NCBI GenBank assembly: GCA_022457155.1
Contig: JAJGOT010000418.1
Coordinates: forward strand, 541,001-605,000
Source of the DNA: Cladopsammia gracilis
Taxonomy: Eukaryota; Cnidaria; Anthozoa; Scleractinia; Dendrophylliidae
Length of the DNA: 64,000 bases
Reading direction: 5' to 3'
The translations under genes and the position numbers were made by a program. Shown in pieces: positions 11,501-22,110 of this stretch. The first letter of the stretch is position 1; every line of letters starts with the position of its first letter. The notes under the pieces were generated by a model. The model ran no database searches. It was not told the origin of the DNA and saw nothing but the letters and a program-made list of their open reading frames with translations.

Positions 11501-14500
11501 ATTACATTATCCAGTTGTCTCATTTCACACAATGCATATTTATGTCACACTAAGATGTTTACAGAACTAAAGTGACAATAAATTCAGGACATTGATGATA
11601 ACTGGCCGCTTAAAAAAGGGTGGCCACTTAATAGGGGTTCAACTGTACACTGTATTTTAACATAAACACATGGGTTAAATATTAAAATTTAAGTATTCAA
11701 ATCACTTGTGTATTTGTTGGTCCAGTCACTGGGAACCCAAGCACTTTATAGCTATAAAATACTAATGCATTATCATTTATGTAATAAAAAACAAAACAAT
11801 TTACCTGTGTGTCCCTGCCTTTCTTTAGTTGTTTTTGAAGGGATTTATATTAGAGCAAAAATGGTTTTTCCGTGCAGTTTTAAAATGTACTCATTTCATG
11901 AGCATCAGAAAACAAGAGTCTACCCAGTCAACGTCTCCAGTTTTAAGTATAATTTATTTATAGTTAATTCTTTTTTAGAGTGTTTCGCATTCACATTTTA
12001 GTTGGCTCATAGGAGCCGCTTTGATAAGATATTTGTTTTCACATAATATTATAATTTAATCATGTCAGTCTTTAACATTTTTAGTGTAAAATAATGAGAT
12101 ACCTGAAGGAATATGTCTCTCCATCTAAAGCTTCTAATAATTGCCTCATGCAATTCTCTCCAGCCACCTATAATTGAAAAAGGTATTTAATTACCGGTAT
12201 GGACTATTACACTTACAGTAAATTAACTAAAAAGGAAAAGGAATAATACATTAAAATGATTTCAACCTAGTTTGATTTTGAATTACCTTTGTTTCTGATT
12301 TATGATAATGAATCAAAGACAAAAGAAATTCAAAATTAAACTAGGTTGAAATCATTTTACCCTGAATTTCATTTCAACCTACAACATAATTTATACATGA
12401 AACACTTATAACAACAAACATGCACAGAATGGGAAAAGAAAAAACAAATAATTATTTAATAAATGAAAAAAAAATATTAAAGTTGTGTTGTCTTGTTGGG
12501 CTAGGCTGGTATTAATATGAAATACACTGTATAACATAACCTGTTGTGGACTGTCTTCTCAGGCTGGGCTGGTATTAATATGAAATACACTGTATAACAT
12601 AACCTGTTGTGGACTGTCTTCTCAGGCTAGGCTGGTATTAATATGAAATACACTGTATAACATAACCTGTTGTGGACTGTCTTCTCAGGCTAGGCTGGTA
12701 TTAATATGAAATACACTGTATAACATAACCCGTTGTGGACTGTCTTCTCAGGCTAGGCTGGTATTAATATGAAATGCACTGTATAACATAACCTGTTGTG
12801 GACTGTCTTCTCAGGCTGGGCTGGTATTAATATGAAATACACTGTATAACATAACCTGTTGTGGACTGTCTTCTCAGGCTAGGCTGGTATTAATATGAAA
12901 TACACTGTATAACATAACCTGTTGTGGACTGTCTTCTCAGGCTAGGCTGGTATTAATATGAAATACACTGTATAACATAACCTGTTGTGGACTGTCTTCT
13001 CAGGCTGGGCTGGTATTAATATGAAATACACTGTATAACATAACCTGTTGTGGACTGTCTTCTTGGGCTAGGTCGGCATTAATATGAAATACCAGGGCTG
13101 TCACTAAGATTTCAAGTTGCTGGGTAAATGTAATTAGTAGGTGGGGAATCAAACAGCTGGGGAGTTCTTTTGGTTCTATTTTCCTTCTATTTTCCTATGA
13201 AAGTAGCTGGGGGTCACGCTCATAGTAGCCAGGGGGAATCCCCAGTCCCTGGCTCTTACTGACAGCCCTAAATACACTGCAATACACTGTACAACATAAC
13301 CTGCTGTGGGGTCTTCTCTTTTCTATGAACAGCTGAAGTTGATGGGCCACCTTCATCACTCTCATCACCTTCAGTGGCATCATCATCATCATGAAGATCT
13401 GGTCCTCTGTCAATTGGGACAGTAGAATAAGTATAGTATAATAATTAAGTATGGTATTATTACAAGCTGTGTTGTCATCATTAAGATCTGGACCTCTGTC
13501 AATTGGGACAGTATAATACACTGTAAGTATACTAGTATAATAATTAAGTATGCTATTATTACAAGCTGTGTCGTCATCATGAAGATCTGGTCCTCTGTCA
13601 ATTGGGACAGTATAATACACTGTAAGTATACTAGTATAATAATTAAGTATGGTATTATTACAAGCTGTGTCGTCATCATTAAGATCTGGTCCTCTGTCTA
13701 TTGGGACAGTATAATACACTGTAAGTATACTAGTATAATAATTAAGTATGGTATTATTACAAGCTGTGTTGTCATCATGAAGATCTGGTCCTCTGTCAAT
13801 TGGGACAGTATAATACACTGTAAGTATACTAGTATAATAATTAAGTATGGTATTATTACAAGCTGTGTTGTCATCATGAAGATCTGGTCCTCTGTCAATT
13901 GGGACAGTATAATACACTGTAAGTATACTAGTATAATAATTAAGTATGGTATTATTACAAGCTGTGTTGTTATCATGAAGATCTGGTCCTCTGTCAATTG
14001 GGGCAGTATAATACACCGTAAGTATACTAGTATAATAATTAAGTATGGTATTACTACAAGCTGTGTTGTCATCAAGAAGATCTGGTCCTCTATCAATTAT
14101 TGGGACTGTAAGTATACTAGTATAATAATTAAGTATGGTATTACTGCTGTACAAGCTGTATTGCCATCATGAAGATCTGGTCCACTGTCATTTGGGACAG
14201 TATAATAAGTAAAAGTTAGCTTCAATTTGTAACTCACATTAATGTCAGGTGAATCTCCAAGCTCTTTAATCCTTCAGTGATTGCCTCCAGCTGGTCATTA
14301 CCAAAAGGAGAACCAAGATCAGAAAACAGATAAATCTTTTTCTCGCATTTGCCCCTGAAATGAATGAATTTTTTTACCATGACATTTCATTGTCTCAAAT
14401 TATTAAGCAGCTGGTACATGTACATAAGCTCTACTGATAATATGGCTCTCTATAATATATAGGCAGTAATCATATTCAGGTTCAGTTCAATAAAAGAGAT

Positions 14501-17500
14501 TGAATTTAATGTTTTAATAAAAACAAAAAGGTATATAAATGAAGTAACATATTAAGCTAAAGATTGCTACAGTGGTCTCACTTTGTCTCTTCTCGTAACA
14601 AGTCCATACCAACTACAATAGCATCAATGACTGAAGGTCAGTTAAGAAAAAAAGACCATACAATAAAAGAACAACAAATCACTTACTGGTAAACAAATTA
14701 AACTGAATAACTAAAAAGAAGTAGTTCAACAAATTTTGCACAAGCTACAGTTTCTTTCATTTCACATTGTTCAATGTTACCAAACCTCTGACCACTTCCA
14801 ATGGCTAAAAGGGAGCTTTCTCAAAACATAAAATGCACATGCAGAACTAGGCATTGTTTTCACTTATCAGAGCTATTGTTTTTTGCCATTTTAACTGCCA
14901 TGTTGTTGTGGTTGCTAAAGCTCCCTCTTATTATTTTGTTTTATGAACATTCTTCATGGTTGGTATTAAAATTGTATCACTCAATATTGAAAGGATACAG
15001 TCTGTTTCCACATTACCTGCAATGAAATATAATGCATATTAAAACCAAATAAGTTTTCAGACCAAACTCTAAATCATAACTAATTGTATGCCCAAAACCA
15101 AAGACCAATATGTCTCCAAAACATATCCATTAAGCTTACATAAAGGAGTCCCCCCCTTCCCCCTCCCCCCCCACCCTCCCCACCCCTCTCCCCTGCCCCA
15201 GTAATGCAATGGGCTATACTGAAAAGGCTCTGCCTGACTTTACATTATCTAATAATAAGCAATTTTCCTTCAAATAATAAAAGAAAATGTTAGATATTTA
15301 CACATGAATCCAAGATCAGCTTACCAGGTGTAATCTGATTATGAACAAACTGAAGCATTTCCAAATCAGGCAAGCTCAGGTGATGTGCAACAGTTATGTT
15401 CCCATAGCCTTCATCATTGTCATTCAACCGATTAGATGTTTCTGTTGAAAAAGTGACATCACTTGTATATTACACTGTATGTGATACTTATCAGGAGGCA
15501 TTATGTTGGTCCAGAACATATCCATACCTCCCCCACCCCACCCCTCTGGAAATTCCAGCTTAACTTTACTCTTTCCTTTGAAAACGTTGGCTTCTCATGG
15601 GATTTGCATGCTTGCATAATTATGTAATGCATCTCAAGAGGCATTAAAGTCAGGCTTCCCATGGGATTTGCATGCTTGCATAATTATGTAAAATTATGTA
15701 TCTCAAGAGGCATTACAGTCAGGCCACCTATGGGATTTGCATGCTTGAATAATTATTATGTAATGCATCTCAAGAGGCATTACAGTCAGGCTTCCCATGG
15801 GATTTGCATGCTTGCATATGTAATGCTTCTCAAGAAGCATTACAGTCAGGCTTCCTATGGGATTTGCATGCTTGCATAATTATGTAATGTATCTCAAGAG
15901 GCATTACAGTCCGGCTTCTCATGGGATTTGCATGCTTGCATATGTAATGCATCTCAAGAGGCATTACAGTCAGGCTTCCCATGGGATTTGCATGATTGCA
16001 TAATTATGTAATGTATCTCAAGAGGCATTACAGTCAGGCTTCTCATGGGATTTGCATGATTGCATAATTATGTAATGCATTTCAAGAGGCATTACAGTCA
16101 GGCTTCCCATGGGATTTGCATGCTTGCATAATTAAGTAATGCATCTCAAGAGATGTTACAGTCAGGCTTCTCATGGGATTTGTATGCTTGCATAATTATT
16201 TAATGCATCTCAAGAGGCATTACAGTCATGCTTCTTGTGGGATTTGCATGCTTGCATAATTATGTATTCAGTCAGACTTCTCATGGGATTTGCATGCTTG
16301 CAAACCTGAATTTTAGGGCTGTTAGGAGTAGCTAGCAACCAGTTATTATTGCAATGAAGACGATAAAATAAACAACCCAGAGTTTGAAAATGACTATAAT
16401 TACAAAGGACAACAGCCATGGCGGGCTATCTTGAGCTGTGACCAACTACTTTCCTTGTGCAGCTAGCTACTTCAAAGCTTAGTGAAGATTTTATTTCAGT
16501 AATAAGACAATAGCTGAAATTGACTCGATGAAGGTGCGACCCAGCCAAGGAATGCACCTATAACTATACAGGACATTTTGAACTAGGGAACTCCTACCGC
16601 ATGATTAATAGTACATACACATGTAACTTCCCACAGAAATGCAACATACAACTGTACCTTCAGTACCAAATAGGATAAGAGCAAATTCATCCTTTGTGTT
16701 TGCAAACATCTAAAAGTTAGGGTCAAAGTAACATAATTAAATGCACATTCTCTAAAAGATTATAACATGAATATTTTTCTTCAACATATAGCATTAGAAC
16801 TGTCATAAGAAAAAAGGCTGCTGGTAGCTTCAACCATACTGGATTGGTTGGTGGGAAATGGATGTCTCCAGTCTTGACAACTGGACAGACCCACCCACCC
16901 CCACCTGCTCACATTCTTCTCTATCCAGATCTTAGTTATGTAAATGTACCTACCTACCCCTCCCTACGTTTCTCTGTATAATCTTGTTGATAGTCTTCAC
17001 AAAAGTCTCCAGGGAGGTGGCATGACCAGGGGAAGCTTAGGACATACACAGACCCACACCTCCACCCAAAATCTCCTCTATCCAGATCTAAGCCATGAAA
17101 AAAAAAATGGCCCCACATACCCCTTCCTGCCTTGCCCTGTATAATCATGTTGACCGGGGGGACTGTATGTAAATGTACCTACCTACCCATCCCTACCTTG
17201 CTCTGTATAATCCTGTTGACAGCCTTTACAAAAGTCTTTAGGGAGGAGGCATGACCCAGGACCATATGTAAATGTACCTACCTACCTACCCCTCCCTACC
17301 TTTCTTTGTATGATCATGTTGATAGCCTTTACAGAAGTCTCCAGGGGTGTGGCATGACCAGGGGGAGCTTGGCACATAGATGGCCCCACATCCAGAATAA
17401 TAACAACCGCATCCTGTATCATCAACACAGATAATATATTAAAAATGTTCTCTTCAATGAGAAGAAAAAACTATTAAATATAAAATATCCCATGCAGTCC

Positions 17501-18613
17501 CTGTTTTTACACAATTTTTGGGTATTCATTTGATAGCCCATGAGTGAACATAGCAAATGAGTGAGATATCAAGTTGTTCATCCATATATAACCCCAACAT
17601 TTGTTATGCATACAGTTAATAAAACTGAAACAAAAGCCAAAACAATAGAACATCTAAAGAAAAACAATAGCACATCAGTGGCAGATCCAGGGGGAGGGTC
17701 GGGGGGGTCCAGACCTCCCCCCCCCCCATAAGACCTGTGTCTCCCATGTGGTTCATAAAAATAATAAAATAAAATTGTTTTACATGTAGTTGTTTCACTT
17801 CCACCAATTGCCTGATTGTCAAGTTTGTTCCGGGGGACATGCACCCAGACCCCCTTTCTGAAATTCCTGAATCCGACCCTGCACAAAAATGTATAATAAA
17901 TGTATGGGGTTACATGTATATGGAAATCTTACCCAAGAAAAGATATATATGTTGTAGTTCAAATTTATCCTTGGTTCAAATTTTATTTTCCTTTGTTTAA
18001 AACTCATTATCATAATATTACCATAGCCAGAAAAAAAGGAAAATAAAATTTGAACCAAGGATAAATTTGAACTATCAAAGCAATCTCATGCATTACTTTG
18101 TTTGTTATATACTCATTATAGTTATAACAAATTTTTTCGAAGATCTACAAAAATTCTCCAAATACTGTCCGAAGGTTGCAGAAACATTCGTGACTGATGA
18201 CCGAGACGTCACTGATTTTCCGAAATTTTCCGAATGTTACCGAACATTTCTGAGGAAGATCCGAAAATGTTTGGATTGTAGATGAACCATTTTTAAAAAG
18301 CTTATAAGGTCAAACGTGGTAGCTAACATAAAGATACTCCTATCTTTAGTCTCCACAGTTAAGTTCAAATTCATATATCTCCACATGTTTACATGAGTTG
18401 TTCCACATTGAGCTTAGTAGTGCATCGCACACAACACCAACTTGCAAGGATAGTTCTCGTTCGATTTACAGTATTAGTTAAACATTTCACCAGATTTAAA
18501 AAGCTACCTTCAAGGCATGACTTAAACAAAAAAATGTTAATCTGGGCTCGTAAAGAAATCCCGCAAATTTGTTATCAAAACGCTACAAATGTTCTTACCT
18601 TTGCAGCCGCCAT
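2569..18613 (-). CDS. XRCC5: Ku80 (XRCC5), DNA double-strand-break end-binding subunit; 25 coding exons
   Basis: Ku80 pairs with Ku70 to ring broken DNA ends and recruit DNA-PKcs for non-homologous end joining in the nucleus. Exons in transcript order (high to low coordinate): 18599-18613, 17300-17413, 16658-16709, 15325-15441, 14582-14630, 14238-14354, 13301-13406, 12103-12167, 11256-11373, 10739-10880, 10419-10528, 10185-10247, 9541-9678, 8563-8653, 7431-7491, 6672-6747, 6288-6355, 5737-5797, 5192-5262, 4965-5067, 4324-4396, 4035-4147, 3796-3892, 3358-3425, 2569-2640. All have GT-AG borders and matching phases; they sum to 2160 nt, 720 codons (human 732 residues). Recognisable stretches are the vWA start (VVIILDVG), the core (LNDEDDTEV, GYRYG, AIVRYC, FLAPHIKQDYE) and the C-terminal kinase-binding domain (ALDCVKTLREEAMK, FLQELKEKI). 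The start MAAAK sits alone in exon 1. The model ends at ...EDADDL|gtaggt, just before the expected DNA-PKcs-binding tip. Confidence 0.95.
4410..4835. repeat. 55-bp minisatellite in a Ku80 intron, interrupted by a CAA-tailed insertion
   Basis: Units beginning gtgagcatgcatg recur at 4425, 4480 and 4535, then again after about 4735. Between 4595 and 4725 the array is broken by (CAA)n followed by an AT-rich piece, read as a reverse-oriented LINE 3' tail that landed in the array. It abuts the exon at 4324-4396 (VGTVDPVGDF). Confidence 0.7.
5733..6205. repeat. 114-bp tandem array (4 copies) containing a Ku80 exon and its acceptor
   Basis: Copy starts (ttttgtacac) fall at 5857, 5971 and 6085, an exact 114-bp period, with the functional unit at 5737. 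Each copy carries the acceptor ttttccag and the exon coding YLEPSAEFKARCAPQC. Only the copy at 5737-5797 keeps the proper donor (AAG|gtaata); the others read CAAAA|gtattg. The period is a multiple of three, so a long artefactual frame spans it on the plus strand. Confidence 0.9.
7540..8258. mobile_element. 719-bp non-autonomous DNA element, TTAA target duplication (piggyBac-like)
   Basis: Ends are exact 13-bp inverted repeats (GGTTACAGTGTAC at 7540-7552 and its complement at 8246-8258). TTAA sits outside both ends (7536-7539, 8259-8262), as piggyBac-type transposition leaves. An internal inverted pair (aacgtgtcggcga near 7808, its complement near 7940) would fold the middle. No transposase frame. 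Lies in a Ku80 intron. Confidence 0.8.
8737..9137. mobile_element. 401-bp TTAA-flanked MITE
   Basis: TTAA at 8733-8736 and 9138-9141 bounds an element starting AGGGACACAGTC and ending in GACAGTGTGTGTTCCT, an imperfect inverted pair. The interior has no coding frame. It shares end sequence and an interior stretch with the element at 9708. Confidence 0.65.
9708..9991. mobile_element. Short MITE related to the 8737 element
   Basis: Starts AGGGGCACTGTC after TTAA (9704-9707) and ends GAACACTGTCCCTTT shortly before TTAA at 9992-9995. Interior words such as gtggaattttctcg/gtagaattttgtgg and gataataaa match the neighbouring 401-bp copy. It begins only 30 bases from the Ku80 exon at 9541-9678. Confidence 0.6.
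10600..10735. repeat. (TTGA)n-type microsatellite next to a Ku80 donor
   Basis: Degenerate ttgattga/ttgactga repeats run up to the donor of the exon at 10739-10880. On the transcript they are a (TCAA)n run starting within the intron's first bases. Confidence 0.7.
12251..12360. mobile_element. 110-bp hairpin MITE in a Ku80 intron
   Basis: Left arm 12251-12284 and right arm 12327-12360 are inverted copies differing at about two positions, around a 42-base loop. The ends read TTAAAATGATTTCAACC and its complement. Too small to code; a folded-back MITE. Confidence 0.75.
12495..13080. repeat. 63-bp minisatellite (about 9 copies) derived from the donor side of Ku80 exon 7
   Basis: The unit contains ataacctgttgtggactg and ggctggtattaatatg and repeats every 63 bp. 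On the transcript strand each unit holds GAGAAGAC...CAACAG|gttatg, matching the end of exon 7 and its unusual donor (CAGCAG|gttatg at 13301/13300). The array therefore lies just downstream of exon 7 and carries copies of its 5' splice site. Confidence 0.85.
13395..14215. repeat. 99-bp minisatellite (about 9 copies) derived from the acceptor side of Ku80 exon 7
   Basis: Units contain gatctggtcctctgtcaatt and recur near 13403, 13492, 13590, 13690, 13789, 13888, 13987 and 14086. On the transcript strand each carries caattgacag|AGGACCAGATC, the exon 7 acceptor and the first bases of that exon (GPDLHDD). The 99-bp period keeps several frames open, which makes long spurious ORFs on both strands. 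Confidence 0.9.
15590..16310. repeat. About 63-bp minisatellite, 11-12 copies, each with an octamer ATTTGCAT
   Basis: Unit reads catgggatttgcatgcttgc then aattatgtaatgcatctc then aagaggcattacagtcagg. Almost every copy keeps ATTTGCAT, the reverse complement of the POU/Oct octamer ATGCAAAT; one copy has ATTTGTAT. Length varies through loss of the aattatg part. Lies in the Ku80 intron between exons 3 and 4. Confidence 0.85.
16915..17290 (-). pseudogene. Tandem partial copies of Ku80 exon 2
   Basis: Downstream of true exon 2 (17300-17413) are copies of its 3' half plus donor. The one at about 17198-17262 still reads LGHASSLKTFVKAVNRIIQ followed by a gtaggg donor, in the same phase as exon 2. The one at about 16970-17060 has a one-base insertion that shifts the frame. 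A shorter remnant lies near 17128-17158. None has an obvious acceptor, so I take them as relics. Confidence 0.7.
17676..17888. mobile_element. About 210-bp MITE with imperfect TIRs and a poly(C) core
   Basis: Starts CAGTGGCAGATCCAGG and ends CCTGAATCCGACCCTGC, which is similar in inverse (CAGGGTCGGATTCAGG). Such ends resemble hAT-type MITEs. Poly(C) lies near 17715-17728. No coding frame. Confidence 0.5.
17957..18072. mobile_element. 116-bp near-perfect hairpin MITE with TA target duplication
   Basis: Arms 17955-17994 and 18035-18074 are perfect 40-base inverted repeats around a 40-base loop. TA lies at both outer edges, consistent with a Tc1/mariner-type insertion. Located in Ku80 intron 1. 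Confidence 0.8.
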
Positions 18614-18623
18614 TTTGTTGTAG

Positions 18624-18669
18624 TGACGTCACGTGATCGAGTTTGAGCATGCCCGGAAAATTTCCCGCC
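18624..18669 (-). promoter_or_regulatory. Ku80 promoter elements: CRE, E-box and E2F-type site
   Basis: A perfect TGACGTCA lies at 18624-18631, ten bases upstream of the Ku80 start codon, overlapping CACGTG at 18630-18635. TTTCCCGCC at 18661-18669 matches the E2F consensus. Such sites are common in DNA repair and replication promoters. No TATA box is seen. Site matches are direct; function is inferred. Confidence 0.45.
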
Positions 18670-19810
18670 AAAAGGCTGTCACGCGATCATTTATTGCGTG
18701 ACAAGTAACTGTTGATACGCCCTTGTTCTATTAAATAAGTGTCCCCTTTCTAAAAATCGCCCCCTTGTGAGTGTTTTTGCTAATAATCGCCCCCTTTCCT
18801 GCCCCCTTTCTAATAAGCGCCCCTTGCATTATATGGATTATACCGGGACAGGAGCTTATTGATGGGCGGTGTTTCTTATTCAGTTAGCAAAGCGTGGATT
18901 ATCATCCGGTATACATGTATAAAATAAGAGAAAATATAGTATTAGTAAAGGAAGGCACTGGGTAAACAGCCTTGCTGAATAACAAGTATTGGATCTCAAG
19001 AGTGGCGCAATAACTTTTACGCTTCCCAAATACGTTTTTAATTCACTACTTCAATGGAAGTTGCACATTTGTTTGTTCGGCACATTGTAGCTCATTCAGC
19101 CGAGGCCTTTTTTTAAGAAGAGTAAAGGAGGGTTGAGGGGAGTCGGGAATCTGAAAAATTTCCTAAAAAGCGGGCTAAAAATTGAAATGGTAAAAAAGAG
19201 GGGTTGCGACTGTCGCGCTTCCAATTAGTCGACAACTAATGTGTACTACGATGAAAGTACGCCTTCGTCGCATTGATATTATAATTTTGTTCGTTGGGCG
19301 ACCCCTGTAGTTACACGTAGCTATGCTTAGATTGTCTTAATTCGATTATTACTGTGCTTGTCTTGTTTACGGCTGTCTTGGTTATTTTTGGCAAACAGTT
19401 GCTAAAAAAATAGACCTACCACTTATTTTTACATCCTATTTTTGGCATCCAATCGGAAACTAATAACATCTCCTTCTCTGGTTACTGAGTTATTTCCATA
19501 AATTTTGTCTTTCCAGGATTTCCGGATCGCATTTCTCAGTGAATTTCGATTTCTGTTGTATCTTCCGGTATCACGTTCAAATGCTCGGTGTATGTGCAAC
19601 ATGTATGACCATTAACTCCAATTTTAATTAATGCCATACCAGTTTTATTATCTGGGCAATCGAGGACAATCATATCTGTTGCTTTTCGGATGATATTAAC
19701 GTTGTTTGAAGTCTGTTCATAATTTCCTAACTCTTTGTCTGATCGCAGTACTTGTTCCAATTTCGTCTTTACATACAGAAGGATACAATGTATGGAAACT
19801 GAAAACTCGG

Positions 19811-20060
19811 GTGGGGGGGGGGGGGGGGGGGATTGTACTCCCCGAAAATCTGAGTGGTGGTGGTGTGCGGCGTGCTTCTTGAAACCCTTATCCTATTTCA
19901 GACCAATTTCCCTACCGTATTTCAGACCTGACCCAAAGTTCGATATCGGCGCGTACGCCCTGAAACATGATCGCAGCTGACCCGAAACCCAACAACTGAG
20001 AAGAAGGGCTCAGGGAAGGGATTAAAATTGCCGATGTTAATTAACCAGACTCCTCAAGCA

Positions 20061-20094
<34 letters not shown>

Positions 20095-20420
20095 GTAATT
20101 TGTAGATATAAGGTTTTAGTAACTTATTTATTTATTTATTTTTTTAAGTTTCGCTCTTGCGCACAGGTTACGCTTTGCGCCCTGTGTTGCTTTTATAACA
20201 CTGTGCATACAGATAGTTTTACTGCAATAATAATAATAACGTAGCTTCTTCTAAAACCATGCCCAATTCCAGACCAGAGTGCACAAACATACCCTATTTC
20301 AGACCATAAATGGTCGATTCAGTCCAAAATGGCTCAAAAACCATACCCTTTGGCGCCGCACACTATATAGCTTATATAAGGGAGTACACCCCCTCCCCCC
20401 CCCCCCCCCCCCCTTTCCCG
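19811..20420. mobile_element. Repeat with poly(G)/poly(C) ends and repeated accctatttcagacc words, split by an R4-like 3' fragment
   Basis: One end reads poly(G) then gattgtactcccc and the other gggagtacacccc then poly(C), so the ends are inverted copies. Inside, ttatcctatttcagacc, ccgtatttcagacc and accctatttcagacc recur. A retrotransposon 3' fragment at 20068-20244 interrupts it at an (AAT)n tract. Confidence 0.55.
20068..20244 (+). mobile_element. 3'-UTR fragment of the RLE-type (R4/Dong-like) retrotransposon
   Basis: The segment tttcgctcttgcgcacaggt ... acagatagttttactgc matches the 3' region downstream of the coding frame at 59289-60245, in opposite orientation. It has (AAT)n on both sides. 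Confidence 0.75.
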
Positions 20421-21059
20421 GGGGAATAAAAAAACATATTCGGTGTCGGAACGTACTAACTGTAGAGTGAATCAGTATTGACTACTAAAGGATTGAAATA
20501 AAAAGTATCCAAATTAATGAATTAATGGACTGCCCGTGTTTAAAGAGTTAGATTATAATTGTTATACTAATTCAGTATTTTTCAAGTATTTCGTACAAAA
20601 GCTTTCCTTTCCGAAGATCACGTTTCAGTTCTGCTCTTCATAGGATCACTTGCCGAATGACATGCGGCAGATTTTTCCGTCGTCGGGGTGGCAGGGAAGA
20701 ATTCTTTGCGCAAAACCACAGGAAATCTTCCGAAAATAAACACTTCTAGAACGATGTGGTGTCATCTTGTATCTAAACTGACCAGATATTAGAAAACATT
20801 CATCACAGCAAAAAGAACACACCAGCGCAAAAAGATTATTATAATACAACACCCATCATAAATTATAAACCTCTCTTTTCGACCTCATATAAAATGTGTA
20901 TCTAATGATAAATGCTGTATGAAACAATAGTAATGCCTGGAAATTATGCCTTGTTATTGCTGTGTGTTCTATTTTGGGTACTGCATACTGTGAGATAACA
21001 ATGGTCCGTTCTTGATTTAGAAACAGTAATTGCCTGTTGGGGTGCTAATTAAGAGATCC

Positions 21060-21067
21060 TATATAAA
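21060..21067 (+). promoter_or_regulatory. TATA box
   Basis: TATATAAA lies 78 bases upstream of the ATG of the 69-codon frame at 21145. It is the clearest TATA-type match I noticed upstream of any frame in the window. Confidence 0.4.
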
Positions 21068-21144
21068 CGATGTTGTGGTAAACATCCCTCAGAAACATTT
21101 TAGATTTGATTTAATAATCATACGCGAGATCAACGGCTTTAAAG

Positions 21145-21354
21145 ATGATTTACACCCAACTCGAGCGAAGAAGTTCAGTTTCGTCTTTATCAGAGACGCC
21201 AATTGAGTCCCGTTTAAGAAGATTGTACTCCTCCCAAGAATTTTTGTTGGAGACCAGTGTTGTTGTCCTGGTTTTGGCCTGTTTTGTGGCGGTCACCTTT
21301 ACTGCAAGACTGCTCAAGCATGATGTGTGTTACAGTGGTTTTGTTCCCGTGTAA
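21145..21354 (+). CDS. Candidate intronless gene for a 69-residue single-pass membrane protein
   Basis: The ATG (aaagATGATT) is preceded by a TATA box and a plausible short leader. The frame encodes a Ser/Arg-rich cytosolic-looking N terminus (LERRSSVSSLSETPIESRLR) and a hydrophobic span at about residues 35-57 (SVVVLVLACFVAVTF), then a short tail. About 850 bases of non-coding sequence follow, with AATAAATAAA near 22208. I do not recognise the protein. Support is the promoter-ORF-polyA layout only; it could be a chance frame or the first exon of something longer. Confidence 0.4.
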   Translation: MIYTQLERRSSVSSLSETPIESRLRRLYSSQEFLLETSVVVLVLACFVAVTFTARLLKHDVCYSGFVPV

Positions 21355-21902
21355 AGCCGTCCAAAAACTCTGAAGATGATGTGAGGCAGAACTCTATGTA
21401 CCTTGGACCATCGAGATTTCTCATCATTGTGGTTACCGCAGCGAATCAAAAGGTGGACAAGTGAAGAGTATGCTATTCATTGTTGGTCAGAACAAGCAAA
21501 CGCACGTGTTGCAACTTTATTGGCACTTTTGAAGCCTAAGCGGTAATACCCTATGGCTTTCAAAGCAACCAAGACACACATTTGTCAGCCGCCGGCTGAA
21601 GAAAACCTTTTGCACGGAAACAACAGTATAACGTGCAACTGACTCGCAAACTCCCCGAGGCTGTAGAAACTTCCTTGTACTGCGAAGAAACACAGAAGCA
21701 ATTGTTCACGGAGGAATTAGAGTTTAAAACCTTTAGAACGACTTAGGTCATTTTATCAGAACTGAAGACGCCGTAAAATGAACTTCTGGTGACGTTTTAT
21801 TTAAATGCCATTAAGTATGAAATTAAAGTCAGCAAGGCTCAAATACCAAGATGTAAACAGTATAATTATATGGTTATGTTTATAGTACAATCCGATATTT
21901 TA

Positions 21903-22110
21903 CAGGGGCGTAGCCAGCTTTTAGAAGAGTTGTAGGCCTGGCCATCCGGTCTGCAAGGGCCGCTTCTAGGGGGGTCCGGGGGCATACCTAATATTTGATA
22001 AAAGAGAATGGATTTGAATTTTTTATTTCCAATTCTTAAAAATGTAACACAAGTGGGCTGAAAAATTTGTAGGCTCGAGCCTACGGGCCTATAGGCTGGC
22101 TACGCCACTG
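21903..22110. mobile_element. 208-bp hAT-like MITE (CAGGGGCGTAGCC ends)
   Basis: Starts CAGGGGCGTAGCCAGC and ends GCTGGCTACGCCACTG, an inverted pair of the CAGTGGCGTAGCC type typical of hAT MITEs. The interior repeats ggcct/aggctcgagcctacggg words. No clear 8-bp target duplication. Lies within the putative 3' UTR of the 69-residue gene. Confidence 0.65.

Larger units (their letters stand above)
18670..21059. other. Intergenic; repeat remnants, no supported gene
   Basis: At 18730-18830 there are repeated words such as cccctttctaataa, also seen near 53010, from a dispersed repeat. A poly(G)/poly(C)-bounded repeat occupies 19811-20420. Two minus-strand frames (19536-19760, 74 codons; 20646-20852, 68 codons) have no recognised motif and are not annotated as genes. 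Confidence 0.5.

Noticed and set aside
13195..14154. 319-codon minus-strand frame and 197-codon plus-strand frame
   Set aside because: Both are translations of the 99-bp minisatellite; a period divisible by three keeps all frames open.
15590..16310. Regularly spaced repeats that might suggest a CRISPR-like array
   Set aside because: Units are directly adjacent with no unique spacers; eukaryotic minisatellite in an intron.
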